Below are positions 8,675 through 16,565 of a stretch of 64,000 nt of DNA, one piece after another. The stretch comes from Chryseobacterium viscerum (GTDB taxonomy: Bacteria > Bacteroidota > Bacteroidia > Flavobacteriales > Weeksellaceae): positions 2,108,001 to 2,172,000 of the forward strand of contig NZ_JAPDFT010000001.1 of NCBI RefSeq assembly GCF_025949665.1, written 5' to 3'. The position numbers were made by a program, and so were the translations under genes. Positions within the stretch are counted from its first letter, which is position 1. Each line of letters opens with the position of its first letter. The notes under the pieces are model-generated. The model saw nothing but the letters and a program-made list of their open reading frames with translations. It searched no databases and was not told the origin of the DNA.

Positions 8675-9403
8675 ATGATAAAAGAAAATCTTTACATAGG
8701 GTGCTCAGGATTTTATAATAACGACTGGAAAGGGTCTTTATATCCTGAAAATGCCCAAAGTAAAGATTTTCTTTCTTTATACTCCAAAACATTCAACGCG
8801 GTAGAAATCAACTCTACCTTTTATAGAAAGCCAACATCAAAAACACTTTTGAAATGGCATGATGAAACTCCTGATTCTTTCAGGTTTTTCATTAAAATTC
8901 CAAAATCCATTTCCCATCAAAACTGCCTTGAAAATTCAAAGGAAGACATTGCAGCCTTCAGCAAGCACATTCAAAGTAATCTGAAAGGTAAACTTGCAGG
9001 ATTTCTCTATCAACTTCCTCCTTCTTTTAAAAATACAGCAGAAAATACAGAAAGGATAATCAGTTCTGTTGATCGCACATTCCTTAATGTAATTGAATTC
9101 CGGCACGACTCATGGTGGCAAAAAGAAATATTCGTTTTTTTAAAACAACATAATATCGTCTTCTCAGGTGTAAGTTTTCCAGGTGATCTTCCTGAAGAAC
9201 TTATTATTAATCATCCGGAGATCCTCTATTACAGGCTTCACGGAATACCCGTTCTTTACAAATCTGAATACAGCGAACATTTTTTGAATGAACTTGCCGG
9301 GAAGATTAAAAACGCTCAACGAACCGCTTTTATATTTTTCAATAATACCTGGGGAACTGCAGCCATCAAAAATTCACTTTACTTAAAAAGTATTTTAAAA
9401 TAA
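8675..9403 (+). CDS. DUF72 (YecE-like) family protein
   Basis: The 242-residue soluble protein shows hallmarks of the DUF72 TIM-barrel family: IGCSGFYNNDWKG at the start, VEINSTFYRKPT, FRFFIKIPKSISH, GFLYQLPPSF, VIEFRHDSWW, YYRLHGIP and a terminal FFNNTWGTAAIKN. The biochemical function of this widespread family is not established. It starts 4 nt after the ATPase stop and is probably co-transcribed with it. This linkage may be incidental, since no metal motif is visible. Confidence 0.88.
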   Translation: MIKENLYIGCSGFYNNDWKGSLYPENAQSKDFLSLYSKTFNAVEINSTFYRKPTSKTLLKWHDETPDSFRFFIKIPKSISHQNCLENSKEDIAAFSKHIQSNLKGKLAGFLYQLPPSFKNTAENTERIISSVDRTFLNVIEFRHDSWWQKEIFVFLKQHNIVFSGVSFPGDLPEELIINHPEILYYRLHGIPVLYKSEYSEHFLNELAGKIKNAQRTAFIFFNNTWGTAAIKNSLYLKSILK

Positions 9404-9694
9404 CGAACAGCTGCAATTATTTGATTGTTAAAATAAAATAATTCCCTATCAAATGAAGAATATTGAAAGTGTAATAAAAATAGAAAAAGACTATCGTTTA
9501 CACATTTATAAATGTTACGATTTAAAGAAAACAAAACAATAAATCTACAATTCATCAGGCAATTGAAATCTCCTTTAAAATAAAGTTCTTAAAATAAACT
9601 TAAAAAGAAAAAACCTGCACAGCATGGCATGTAATTTGTTAACTTTCAACTGTTATTTTTAACGATTTTTAACAAATTAAATTCCATTATCTTT
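9404..9694. other. AT-rich intergenic gap
   Basis: About 290 bp with no clear terminator, repeat or structured RNA. A 29-codon ATG frame at 9453-9542 has no recognisable features and is not called as a gene. Confidence 0.5.
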
Positions 9695-10561
9695 ATGAGA
9701 AAAATTTTTGCGGGAAAGTCAACAAATAAGACTTTTCTCGGGATGTTTGCATTGATGAGTGCAACTTCGGCTTTATTGTATAGCTGTAATTTCAAGAATG
9801 AAGTGAAGAGCGACCCCGTCGTCAATTCACAGGAGCATCCTTCCGCAGAAATACCCTCCAAAATGGACGATGAAAGCATAGATCCGGATAAAAGAGTGAT
9901 CTACCTTACCTTTGATGACGGCCCCAATCAGGGAACCGAAAATCTTTTAAAAATCCTGGACAAAAGAAATGTTTGTGCAACTGCCTTTCTGGTAGGGAAA
10001 CATGCCTATGGAAGCAAAAAACAGAAAGATGATCTGCAGCTTCTGAAGCAAAACCCTCTTGTAGAACTGGCCAACCACAGCTTTAGCCACGCCCATAACA
10101 AATACACTGATTTTTATAAAAATGCTGAGTCTGTAGTCCACGATTTTGATATCGCCAAAGACAGCCTGAAACTTTCCGATAAAATAGCAAGAACTCCCGG
10201 AAGAAATATCTGGAGGCTGAACAATATTAACGTAACCGATATCAAAAGTTCTACTGCAGCGGCAGATGGTCTTAAAAAAGCAGGTTATAAAGTAATCGGC
10301 TGGGATCTTGAATGGAGACCTTCCCAGAAAATGACTTTAAAAGGAAGCCATGAAGCAATGATCAAGAAAGTTGACAGTATTTTCTTTAACGATCTTGAGA
10401 AAACTTCAAGACACCTTGTTTTCCTTACTCATGATCAATATCTCAGAGATACAGACTCTATCAATGAGCTGGATCTGTTTATTGAAAAACTGCAGAAAAG
10501 CAACAAGTTTGTTTTCAGAAAGATTTCTCAATATCCTAAGATCAATGAAGTTTTGAATTAA
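9695..10561 (+). CDS. Polysaccharide deacetylase lipoprotein (NodB/CE4)
   Basis: The 288-residue protein carries a lipoprotein signal ending in LLYSC (Cys31). The NodB fold follows, with TFDDGP at 72-77 holding the catalytic base and metal Asp, and metal-binding His128 and His132 in HSFSH. RTPG near 167 and LTHDQ near 247 match the later CE4 motifs. CE4 enzymes remove N- or O-acetyl groups from peptidoglycan, chitin or exopolysaccharide; the substrate here is unknown. It probably acts in the periplasm or at the cell surface. The start ATG lies directly after a TATCTTT sequence, so a shorter product cannot be excluded. Confidence 0.85.
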   Translation: MRKIFAGKSTNKTFLGMFALMSATSALLYSCNFKNEVKSDPVVNSQEHPSAEIPSKMDDESIDPDKRVIYLTFDDGPNQGTENLLKILDKRNVCATAFLVGKHAYGSKKQKDDLQLLKQNPLVELANHSFSHAHNKYTDFYKNAESVVHDFDIAKDSLKLSDKIARTPGRNIWRLNNINVTDIKSSTAAADGLKKAGYKVIGWDLEWRPSQKMTLKGSHEAMIKKVDSIFFNDLEKTSRHLVFLTHDQYLRDTDSINELDLFIEKLQKSNKFVFRKISQYPKINEVLN

Positions 10562-10636
10562 TTTTCATATAAAAAGAACAATGTAAAATGTATCCATCAC
10601 TGGCAACTGTCAGGGAATTTTCGGAAATTTGCATCT

Positions 10637-11296
10637 ATGAGTATTAAAGAAAATTATAAATCTATAAAAGATCAGCTGCCATCCAATGTTCAGCTGGTTG
10701 CTGTCTCTAAAACGCATCCCGCTTCTGCAGTTCAGGAAGTATATGATCTGGGACAGAGAGTTTTTGGAGAAAATAAGGTACAGGAACTGATGGAGAAATC
10801 CCCTCTTCTTCCTCAGGATATCCAATGGCATCTTATCGGCCACTTACAGACCAATAAAGTAAAATACATTGCTCCTTTCATAGATACGATACAAAGTGTG
10901 GATTCTGAAAAATTATTAGCAGAAATCAACAAAGAGTCAGGAAAGAACAACAGGGTCATCAAGGTTCTGCTGCAGGTAAAAATTGCCGCTGAGGAAAGTA
11001 AATTCGGACTTGAAATCACTGAGGCGAAAGATCTGTTTCAGCTGTATTTTGAAGGTCAATTCCCTAATGTTGAAATTACCGGTTTAATGGGAATGGCAAC
11101 ATTCACAGATGATGAGCAGCAGGTAAGAAATGAATTTTTAATCCTGAAGGGCCTTTTTGATGAATTAAATCAATTAAAAACACTAAATACATTATCAATG
11201 GGAATGAGTGATGATTTCCCGACAGCTATTGAGTGTGGTGCTAACTCTGTGAGAGTTGGATCTGCAATTTTTGGAAGAAGAGACTATTCAAAATAG
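10637..11296 (+). CDS. yggS: YggS/PLPBP-family pyridoxal 5'-phosphate homeostasis protein
   Basis: The 219-residue protein has the YggS TIM-barrel pattern: VAVSKTHP with the PLP-binding Lys25, GENKVQEL, WHLIGHLQTNKVKYI, LMGMATFTDD, LSMGMSDDFPTAIECGANSVRVGSAIFG. It binds PLP without known enzyme activity and buffers vitamin B6 and amino-acid metabolism in the cytoplasm. An AAATTTG sequence ends only 5 nt before the ATG, so the mRNA may be nearly leaderless. The gene seems to be transcribed alone, ahead of the response regulator. Confidence 0.93.
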   Translation: MSIKENYKSIKDQLPSNVQLVAVSKTHPASAVQEVYDLGQRVFGENKVQELMEKSPLLPQDIQWHLIGHLQTNKVKYIAPFIDTIQSVDSEKLLAEINKESGKNNRVIKVLLQVKIAAEESKFGLEITEAKDLFQLYFEGQFPNVEITGLMGMATFTDDEQQVRNEFLILKGLFDELNQLKTLNTLSMGMSDDFPTAIECGANSVRVGSAIFGRRDYSK

Positions 11297-11314
11297 AATA
11301 TTTAGGTACAGTTT

Positions 11315-11347
11315 TTGCTAATAATTGAAACAAAAAATTTAAATTTG
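11315..11347 (+). promoter_or_regulatory. Promoter of the sigma-54 response regulator
   Basis: TTG 11315-11317, a 22 nt spacer, and a perfect TAAATTTG at 11340-11347. Its last base is only 5 nt before the ATG, so transcription should start at or next to the start codon. Confidence 0.55.
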
Positions 11348-11352
11348 CAACT

Positions 11353-12537
11353 ATGCAAAAAATCCTTATAGTAGAAGACGAAAAAGCAATCTCGGGAGTA
11401 CTTCACAGTATTCTTTCGGATGAATTAACCGATTATGAATTTGTTATCGCTGAAGACGGCCTTGAAGGTTACAAACAGGTAGAAAAAGAAGATTTCGCAT
11501 TGGTGATCTCTGATATCAAAATGCCTAAACTTTCTGGAACTGAACTTTTGAAGCAAAGTCTCGCATTAAAACCAGAAACTACTTTTATCATGATCTCAGG
11601 CCACGCAGATATTGATTCTGCTGTTTCCTGTTTGAAAGAGGGTGCATACGATTTTATCTCCAAGCCAATTGACATCAACAGATTGATCACAAGTGTGAAA
11701 AACGCTTTGGTAAAAGAAACCCTGAAGAAAGAAAACAAAAATCTTCAGACTGAAAACAAAACCTTAAAGAGAAAAGTAAATAAAAAATACCAGATGATCG
11801 GTGATTCTCCTGCTCTTCAAAAGATTCAGGATATGATCGAAAAAGTAGCCGTTTCTGACGCCAGAGTTCTTATTACAGGACCTAATGGTGCCGGAAAAGA
11901 ATTGGTAGCCCATGCCATCCACAATCAAAGTGAACGTGCAAGAGGCCCTATGATAGAAGTAAACTGTGCTGCAATTCCATCTGAACTTATTGAATCTGAA
12001 CTTTTCGGACACGTAAAAGGTTCTTTTACAGGGGCTATTAAAGATAAGCAGGGAAAATTTGAGCAGGCTAACGGCGGTACGATCTTCCTTGATGAGATTG
12101 GCGATATGAGCCTTATTGCTCAGGCTAAGGTATTGAGAGCTCTTCAGGAAAGCAAAGTTTCTCCTGTAGGAAGTGATAAAGAAATAAAAGTTGACGTAAG
12201 AGTTATTGCGGCAACCAATAAGAATATGCAGAAAGAAATTGAGGAAGGGAAATTCAGAGAAGATCTTTACCACAGACTTTCTGTTATTGAAATCTATGTT
12301 CCGCCATTGGATGACAGAAAAGAGGATATCAAATTGCTGGTTGAGCATTTCTCAGGTATGATTGCTGATGAGCATGGTACTGCTGTGAAAAAGTTTGATG
12401 ATAAAGCTGTTGATGCTTTAAAATCCCTTTCATGGACTGGAAATATCAGGGAGTTAAGGAATGTTGTGGAGAGATTGATTATTCTTGGTGGAAACACTGT
12501 TTCTGAAGGTGACGTTGCAAGTTTTGTAAGGAAATAA
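11353..12537 (+). CDS. Sigma-54-interacting response regulator lacking a DNA-binding domain
   Basis: The 394-residue protein has a receiver domain (1-120; phospho-acceptor Asp54 in ISDIKMP, Lys104), then a sigma-54 AAA+ domain. The latter has Walker A GPNGAGKE (176-183), the sigma-54 contact loop GSFTGA (223-228) and Walker B GTIFLDEIGD (242-251). The protein ends right after the AAA+ C-terminal helices (SWTGNIRELRNVVERL), at FVRK. The Fis-type helix-turn-helix usual in NtrC proteins is absent. It must then activate sigma-54 RNA polymerase from solution or through a partner. No histidine kinase is adjacent. A terminator follows. Confidence 0.92.
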   Translation: MQKILIVEDEKAISGVLHSILSDELTDYEFVIAEDGLEGYKQVEKEDFALVISDIKMPKLSGTELLKQSLALKPETTFIMISGHADIDSAVSCLKEGAYDFISKPIDINRLITSVKNALVKETLKKENKNLQTENKTLKRKVNKKYQMIGDSPALQKIQDMIEKVAVSDARVLITGPNGAGKELVAHAIHNQSERARGPMIEVNCAAIPSELIESELFGHVKGSFTGAIKDKQGKFEQANGGTIFLDEIGDMSLIAQAKVLRALQESKVSPVGSDKEIKVDVRVIAATNKNMQKEIEEGKFREDLYHRLSVIEIYVPPLDDRKEDIKLLVEHFSGMIADEHGTAVKKFDDKAVDALKSLSWTGNIRELRNVVERLIILGGNTVSEGDVASFVRK

Positions 12538-12561
12538 TAAAGCTATTATTTACGATATTAT

Positions 12562-12597
12562 AAAAATTTGCAGTGTTACCACTGCAAATTTTTTTTT
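12562..12597 (+). terminator. Intrinsic terminator after the response regulator
   Basis: AAAAATTTGCAGTG 12562-12575 pairs with CACTGCAAATTTTT 12580-12593 around loop TTAC and is followed by more T residues. Confidence 0.92.
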
Positions 12598-12637
12598 ACC
12601 CTATTTGAATTATAAACTATATGAATCTTAAAATATT

Positions 12638-13999
12638 ATGAAATTTTTAAACAAAAACTATACGAAAGAATGCCTGACTTTGGCTCTGCCTGTGATGCTT
12701 ACCCAGGTGGGGCAGGTTTCCGTAAACTTATTCGATAATATTATTGTCGGAAAACTTTTGGGTGCTGATGCGTTGGCATCCGTTTCATTGGGGAATGCTG
12801 TATTTTTCTCCATATTTGTATTAGCTCTGGGCTTTTCATTTGCTATCCCGCCATTGGTTTCGGAAGCACATTCAAGACAGGATCATGCTACAATCAATTC
12901 TGTTTTCAGTCACGGTTTTATCATCAATATGGCTGTTGGGGTGATCCTGATGGTAATCTTACTTATGGGGATGCCACTACTCTATCACTCCGGGCAGCCA
13001 GCCAAAATCATTCCTGATACAGTAGGTTTCTTAAGTATCATGGTGGTCAGTATGATCCCATTTATGGCATTTCAGACGCTTCGTGAGGTTTCCGAAGGTT
13101 TGTCCTATACCATTGGAGTTACCAAGGCAACTATTATCGCGAATATCATCAATATTGCCTTAAACTATGTCTTTATCAAAGGACTTTGGGGAATTCCTGC
13201 AATGGGTGTACAGGGTTCTGCTCTGGCAACCCTGATTTCCAGAATTTTCATGGTTGTTTTCCTGTATTTTGTTTTGGTGAAAGAAGAAAAAACAAGACGC
13301 TATATCAAAGACTTCTCTTTAAAAATTAAGGATTTCTCAAAGCAAATGTTTGATAAAATGGTGAAACTGGGACTGCCTACAGCCCTACAGATGTTCTTTG
13401 AGGTAACCGCTTTTGCCGGAGCTGCATTTATCTGCGGACTGATCTCTGCTCATGATATTGCTTCCCACCAGATCGCCTTAAGTATGGCCTCTTTCACCTT
13501 TAACTTATGTGTTGGGTTTAGTGTTGCTTCTACAGTAATGATCGGAAGAAAAGTGGGTGAACAGAATTTTGTAGAACTCAGAAAGGTAGGAATCAACAAC
13601 CTGAAGATTGCCTTTATTTTCATGTGTATCTGTGGATTGGTATTTATTTTAGGCAGAAATATACTCCCAACCTTTTTCACCAAAAAAGAAGAAGTGGAAG
13701 TGATTACCCTGGCATCAAAACTAATGATTATCGCAGCGCTGTTCCAGCTTTCTGACGGAATTCAGGTAACTGCTTTAGGAATGTTGAGAGGTTTACAGGA
13801 TGTGAAAATTCCATCTATTTATACTTTTATTGCTTATTGGGTAATTACCATTCCTTTGGGATATTTCTTGTGTGTAACCCTGGAAATGGGAGCATTCGGA
13901 ATGTGGATTGCACTCGGATTAGGATTGACAGTTTCTGCTGTTTTCCTGGTAAAACGATTCCTGAATATGTCTGCGAAAAGAATTAAGCAGAATTCATAA
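12638..13999 (+). CDS. MATE-family multidrug/toxic-compound exporter
   Basis: The 453-residue protein is hydrophobic throughout, with about 12 membrane helices in two related halves, as in MATE transporters. The start LTLALPVMLTQVGQVSVNLFDNIIVGKLLGADALASVSL is typical of the family, and the second half repeats the pattern (LGLPTALQMFFEVTAFAGAAF). MATE pumps export cationic drugs or metabolites using Na+ or H+ gradients across the inner membrane. The substrate cannot be read from the sequence. It is flanked by terminators, so it is monocistronic. Confidence 0.92.
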   Translation: MKFLNKNYTKECLTLALPVMLTQVGQVSVNLFDNIIVGKLLGADALASVSLGNAVFFSIFVLALGFSFAIPPLVSEAHSRQDHATINSVFSHGFIINMAVGVILMVILLMGMPLLYHSGQPAKIIPDTVGFLSIMVVSMIPFMAFQTLREVSEGLSYTIGVTKATIIANIINIALNYVFIKGLWGIPAMGVQGSALATLISRIFMVVFLYFVLVKEEKTRRYIKDFSLKIKDFSKQMFDKMVKLGLPTALQMFFEVTAFAGAAFICGLISAHDIASHQIALSMASFTFNLCVGFSVASTVMIGRKVGEQNFVELRKVGINNLKIAFIFMCICGLVFILGRNILPTFFTKKEEVEVITLASKLMIIAALFQLSDGIQVTALGMLRGLQDVKIPSIYTFIAYWVITIPLGYFLCVTLEMGAFGMWIALGLGLTVSAVFLVKRFLNMSAKRIKQNS

Positions 14000-14003
14000 A
14001 AAC

Positions 14004-14039
14004 AAAAAGGCTGTTTCAATATTTGAGGCAGCCTTTTTT
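14004..14039 (+). terminator. Intrinsic terminator after the MATE gene
   Basis: AAAAAGGCTG 14004-14013 pairs with CAGCCTTTTT 14029-14038, followed by a T-tract. Confidence 0.88.
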
Positions 14040-14163
14040 ATATTTGTTAATGTACAGCAGAACATTGATATATGTCTTTTCTCAGATCTACATGATTATG
14101 TATATTTTCTAAACACAAATTGCACAAATTAAATTCACAAATAGGCATAATTTTCTACTCAGC

Positions 14164-14667
14164 TTAATCTATTCTCTTTCCTAAGATCTTCAGGCTTCTT
14201 TCAACACCATCCAAAATTGCTACATTAGGCAGACTTCCCCAATCTTCAAATCCAAAGTGTCTGAATAACTTCAAACTGGGCTCATTATGAAGGAAAATAA
14301 GCGCTACAAGATTTTTTACTCCAAATTTTCCGGCATTATCAATACAATACTGAAGAATGGTTTTTCCATACCCTTTTCCTCTGCAGGCTTCATCCAGATA
14401 AATGCTTACTTCCACCGTTCCATTGTATGCTGCTCTCTCATGAAATGAACTGAAACTTACCCAACCAATGATCTGGCTTTGTTCATCTTCAACCACCCAA
14501 AGTGGTCTTGTCTGAGGGTTATGCTCTTCAAACCACTTTAGTTTGCTTTCTACAGAGACTTCTTCCATATCTGCAGTAACCATTCTTGAAGCAATTGTTG
14601 AATTATATATGGCTACGATTTTGTTTAAATCTGCCCACTCAGCATTTCTGAACTTTAATTTTTCCAT
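14164..14667 (-). CDS. GNAT N-acetyltransferase, MnaT/phosphinothricin-acetyltransferase-like
   Basis: The 167-residue cytoplasmic protein has the GNAT acetyl-CoA loop CRGKGYGKTILQY (motif A). It also has family signatures: IVAIYNSTI near the start, GWVSFSSFHERAAYNGTVEVSIYLDE, LVALIFLHNEPSLKLFRHFGFEDWGSLPNVAILDGVERSLKILG. This pattern matches phosphinothricin/methionine-sulfone N-acetyltransferases such as MnaT, which acetylate small amino-acid-like amines. The exact substrate is inference. ATG 14667 is preferred over an upstream TTG. Confidence 0.88.
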   Translation of the reverse strand: MEKLKFRNAEWADLNKIVAIYNSTIASRMVTADMEEVSVESKLKWFEEHNPQTRPLWVVEDEQSQIIGWVSFSSFHERAAYNGTVEVSIYLDEACRGKGYGKTILQYCIDNAGKFGVKNLVALIFLHNEPSLKLFRHFGFEDWGSLPNVAILDGVERSLKILGKRID

Positions 14668-14682
14668 GAATATTGGATTCAA

Positions 14683-14829
14683 CTTATTTTAATACAAAAA
14701 TACTAAAATTTAAAACCACCCTTATAAAATTTCAATATTTTATCTAAATTTCAATATTAAAATAAAATACCCCCTCAAATAAAACACACATTTCTTCATT
14801 TTAATCAAATACAGAACTTTCTTTATTTA
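14683..14829. other. AT-rich leader region of the GNAT gene
   Basis: Very AT-rich, with no ORF or clear motif. It forms the first part of the 414 bp gap whose remainder is the palindromic island beginning at 14830. Confidence 0.4.
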
Positions 14830-15091
14830 AAATCGCAAAGACGCAATGGAGTGCAAGATTTTTCTGTTTTTAAAGCGCGAAGATTTTATCTCCAATAAAA
14901 TTGAATACCACTATTTTTACCGCTCGCAGATTATGCAAATTAAGCAAATCATAATGAAAAGATCTGCAAAATCTCCTCAATCTGCGAGAAAATTAAACTA
15001 CTTTTTATTTGCTGAAAATCTCACATTGAGCGAAGTCAAAATGTTCTTACACTTTAAAGACATATAATAGTAAGATTCTTTGCGTTTGCAG
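14830..15091. repeat. Nested palindromic island 2 (CGCAAAGA and CGCAGATT words)
   Basis: Outer arms use CGCAAAGACGCAA (14833-14845) and a counterpart CTTTGCGTTTGC near 15078-15089. Inner arms CTCGCAGATT 14923-14932 and AATCTGCGAG 14979-14988 are perfect reverse complements. Words such as ATGCAAATTAAGCAAATC fill the arms. A short open frame crosses it but consists only of repeat words. Confidence 0.7.
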
Positions 15092-15096
15092 CAAAA

Positions 15097-15660
15097 TCAT
15101 TTCAAATCTTTCAAGATTCTATTCAAGCTTCTTACCGCAATTCCGAGATAAGCCGCCATATTCTCTTTGGAAATCTGAATATTCTGCTTAGACTGCATTT
15201 GCAATAACTGTCTTAAAGTATGTTCCACCGTATATAACTGTTGATAGGATGCTCTGCTGGAAGTATTGATAATCCGCTCTGCAAAAGACTCTAAAAGAAG
15301 ATTATTCAGGACAAGATCGTTTTTAATCAAAGATTTGAAAGCAGGAATTTTCACTGCATACACCGTCACTTCCGTGAGGGCTTTAATACTGCACAGACAG
15401 TTTATATTCTTGATAAGCTCCACTTCCCCTATCACTTCCCCACTTCCTAGGAATTCTAAAATATATTCTTTCCCGTTCTCTTCGACAAAATAACACTTGA
15501 CAATCCCTTTTTTAATCAACATCACATGCGAAGGCTGATGATCCTGTACTAATATTTTATTCCCTGCAGAAAAAGATTGTAATGTAATCTCATCACTACC
15601 GTTCTGTTTTTCATACAGCTCGTCAAGATAATTTAAAAATGTCTGATTCGTCCTTAACAT
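15097..15660 (-). CDS. Crp/Fnr-family transcriptional regulator
   Basis: The 187-residue protein has an N-terminal cyclic-nucleotide-binding-like beta-roll (GNKILVQDHQPSHVMLIKKGIVKCYFVEENGKEYILEFLGSGEVIGEVELI). It ends in a short winged helix (ENMAAYLGIAVRSLNRILKDLK). No Cys cluster for an Fe-S centre is seen, so it is not an Fnr-type oxygen sensor; the ligand is unknown. ATG 15660 is used because the further upstream TTG overlaps the promoter gap. It is divergent from a HAD hydrolase gene across 76 bp that contain the palindrome at 15670-15681. Confidence 0.87.
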   Translation of the reverse strand: MLRTNQTFLNYLDELYEKQNGSDEITLQSFSAGNKILVQDHQPSHVMLIKKGIVKCYFVEENGKEYILEFLGSGEVIGEVELIKNINCLCSIKALTEVTVYAVKIPAFKSLIKNDLVLNNLLLESFAERIINTSSRASYQQLYTVEHTLRQLLQMQSKQNIQISKENMAAYLGIAVRSLNRILKDLK

Positions 15661-15669
15661 ATTCACCCG

Positions 15670-15681
15670 GGACAAATGTCC
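15670..15681. promoter_or_regulatory. Candidate operator between crp/fnr-like and HAD genes
   Basis: GGACA-AA-TGTCC is a perfect palindrome in the 76 bp divergent gap, 10 nt upstream of the regulator start. Autoregulation by the Crp/Fnr protein is a plausible inference. Confidence 0.35.
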
Positions 15682-15736
15682 TTTGCTTATTTAATTTTTA
15701 TACTGAATTTTGCGAACAGAAAATTACAAAACAAAA

Positions 15737-16426
15737 ATGAATAATCATATTACTACAATCGCCTTTGATGCAGATGACACCCTTTGGATCAATGAACCCT
15801 ATTTTCAGGAGGCAGAAAAAGAATTCTGCATACTGCTTGAGGATTATCTTCCGCAACATTCGGTATCACAGGAATTATTTAAAACGGAAATGCAGAATCT
15901 CCATCTGTACGGTTATGGTGTAAAAGGATTTATGCTTTGTATGATTGAAACGATTGGCAGGGTTTCCAATAACACTGCTTCGTTGGAACTGGTGAATAAA
16001 GCCATTCTGCTGGGTCAGAATCTTCTTCAGAAACCTATTGTATTATTGGATGGAGTTACAGAAACACTTGAAAGCTTAAAGGGGAAATACAGGCTGGTTG
16101 TAGCTACGAAAGGAGATCTCCTGGATCAGGAACGCAAACTGAAAAACTCCGGATTACAGAATTATTTCCATCATATTGAGATCATGAGTGATAAAAAAGA
16201 AAATGATTACAAAAAGCTTCTGAAACATCTGGACTGCAAGCCTGAAAACTTCCTGATGCTTGGGAATTCTATAAAATCAGACATCCTTCCGGTATTGGAA
16301 ATCGGAGGATCAGCAGCTCATATTCCTTACCATGTCACATGGAGCCATGAACAGCATGATGTCAATCTGGAACATCCTAATTTTATGGAACTGAAAAATG
16401 TTGATGAAATTCTGAGGTATCTTTAA
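15737..16426 (+). CDS. HAD-family hydrolase
   Basis: The 229-residue cytoplasmic protein has the HAD nucleophile motif FDADDTLW near residue 10, a helical cap, motif II VVATKGD and motif III region MSDKKENDYKKLLKHL followed by MLGNSIKSDILPVLEIGG. These are Mg-dependent phosphatases with broad substrates. The sequence resembles the YjjG/phosphoglycolate-phosphatase type. ATG 15737 is used; the upstream TTG at 15710 adds an unlikely extension. It is transcribed away from the Crp/Fnr gene, which may regulate it. Confidence 0.88.
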   Translation: MNNHITTIAFDADDTLWINEPYFQEAEKEFCILLEDYLPQHSVSQELFKTEMQNLHLYGYGVKGFMLCMIETIGRVSNNTASLELVNKAILLGQNLLQKPIVLLDGVTETLESLKGKYRLVVATKGDLLDQERKLKNSGLQNYFHHIEIMSDKKENDYKKLLKHLDCKPENFLMLGNSIKSDILPVLEIGGSAAHIPYHVTWSHEQHDVNLEHPNFMELKNVDEILRYL

Positions 16427-16430
16427 TATT

Positions 16431-16490
16431 TAAACCATTAAGATCTATTAAGCTAATAAGATTATTAAGATAAGCTTCGCTTTAAGCAAT
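16431..16490. repeat. Word-repeat island 3 (ATTAAGA type)
   Basis: Drifting repeats of ATTAAG (ATTAAGATCTATTAAGC, AATAAGATTATTAAGAT) run into a small AAGC-TTC-GCTT hairpin. It looks like one arm of a palindromic island whose other arm is degraded. Confidence 0.5.
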
Positions 16491-16525
16491 TACATCTATA
16501 AAGTTTTAATTAATATTTTTTAATC

Positions 16526-16560
16526 AAAAAAAAGAGACTGTTTGTGATAAACAGTCTCTT
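16526..16560 (-). terminator. Intrinsic terminator of the S9 peptidase gene
   Basis: AAGAGACTGTTT 16532-16543 and AAACAGTCTCTT 16549-16560 form a perfect 12 bp stem. On the minus strand it is followed by a T-tract. Confidence 0.93.
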
Positions 16561-16565
16561 GTAAT

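Noticed and set aside
9453..9542. 29-codon ATG frame
   Set aside because: No leader, domain or terminator, and the surrounding DNA is AT-rich; too little to call.
14846..15067. Open frame in the 14.8-15.1 kb gap
   Set aside because: It is made of the repeat words of the palindromic island and shows no conserved features.
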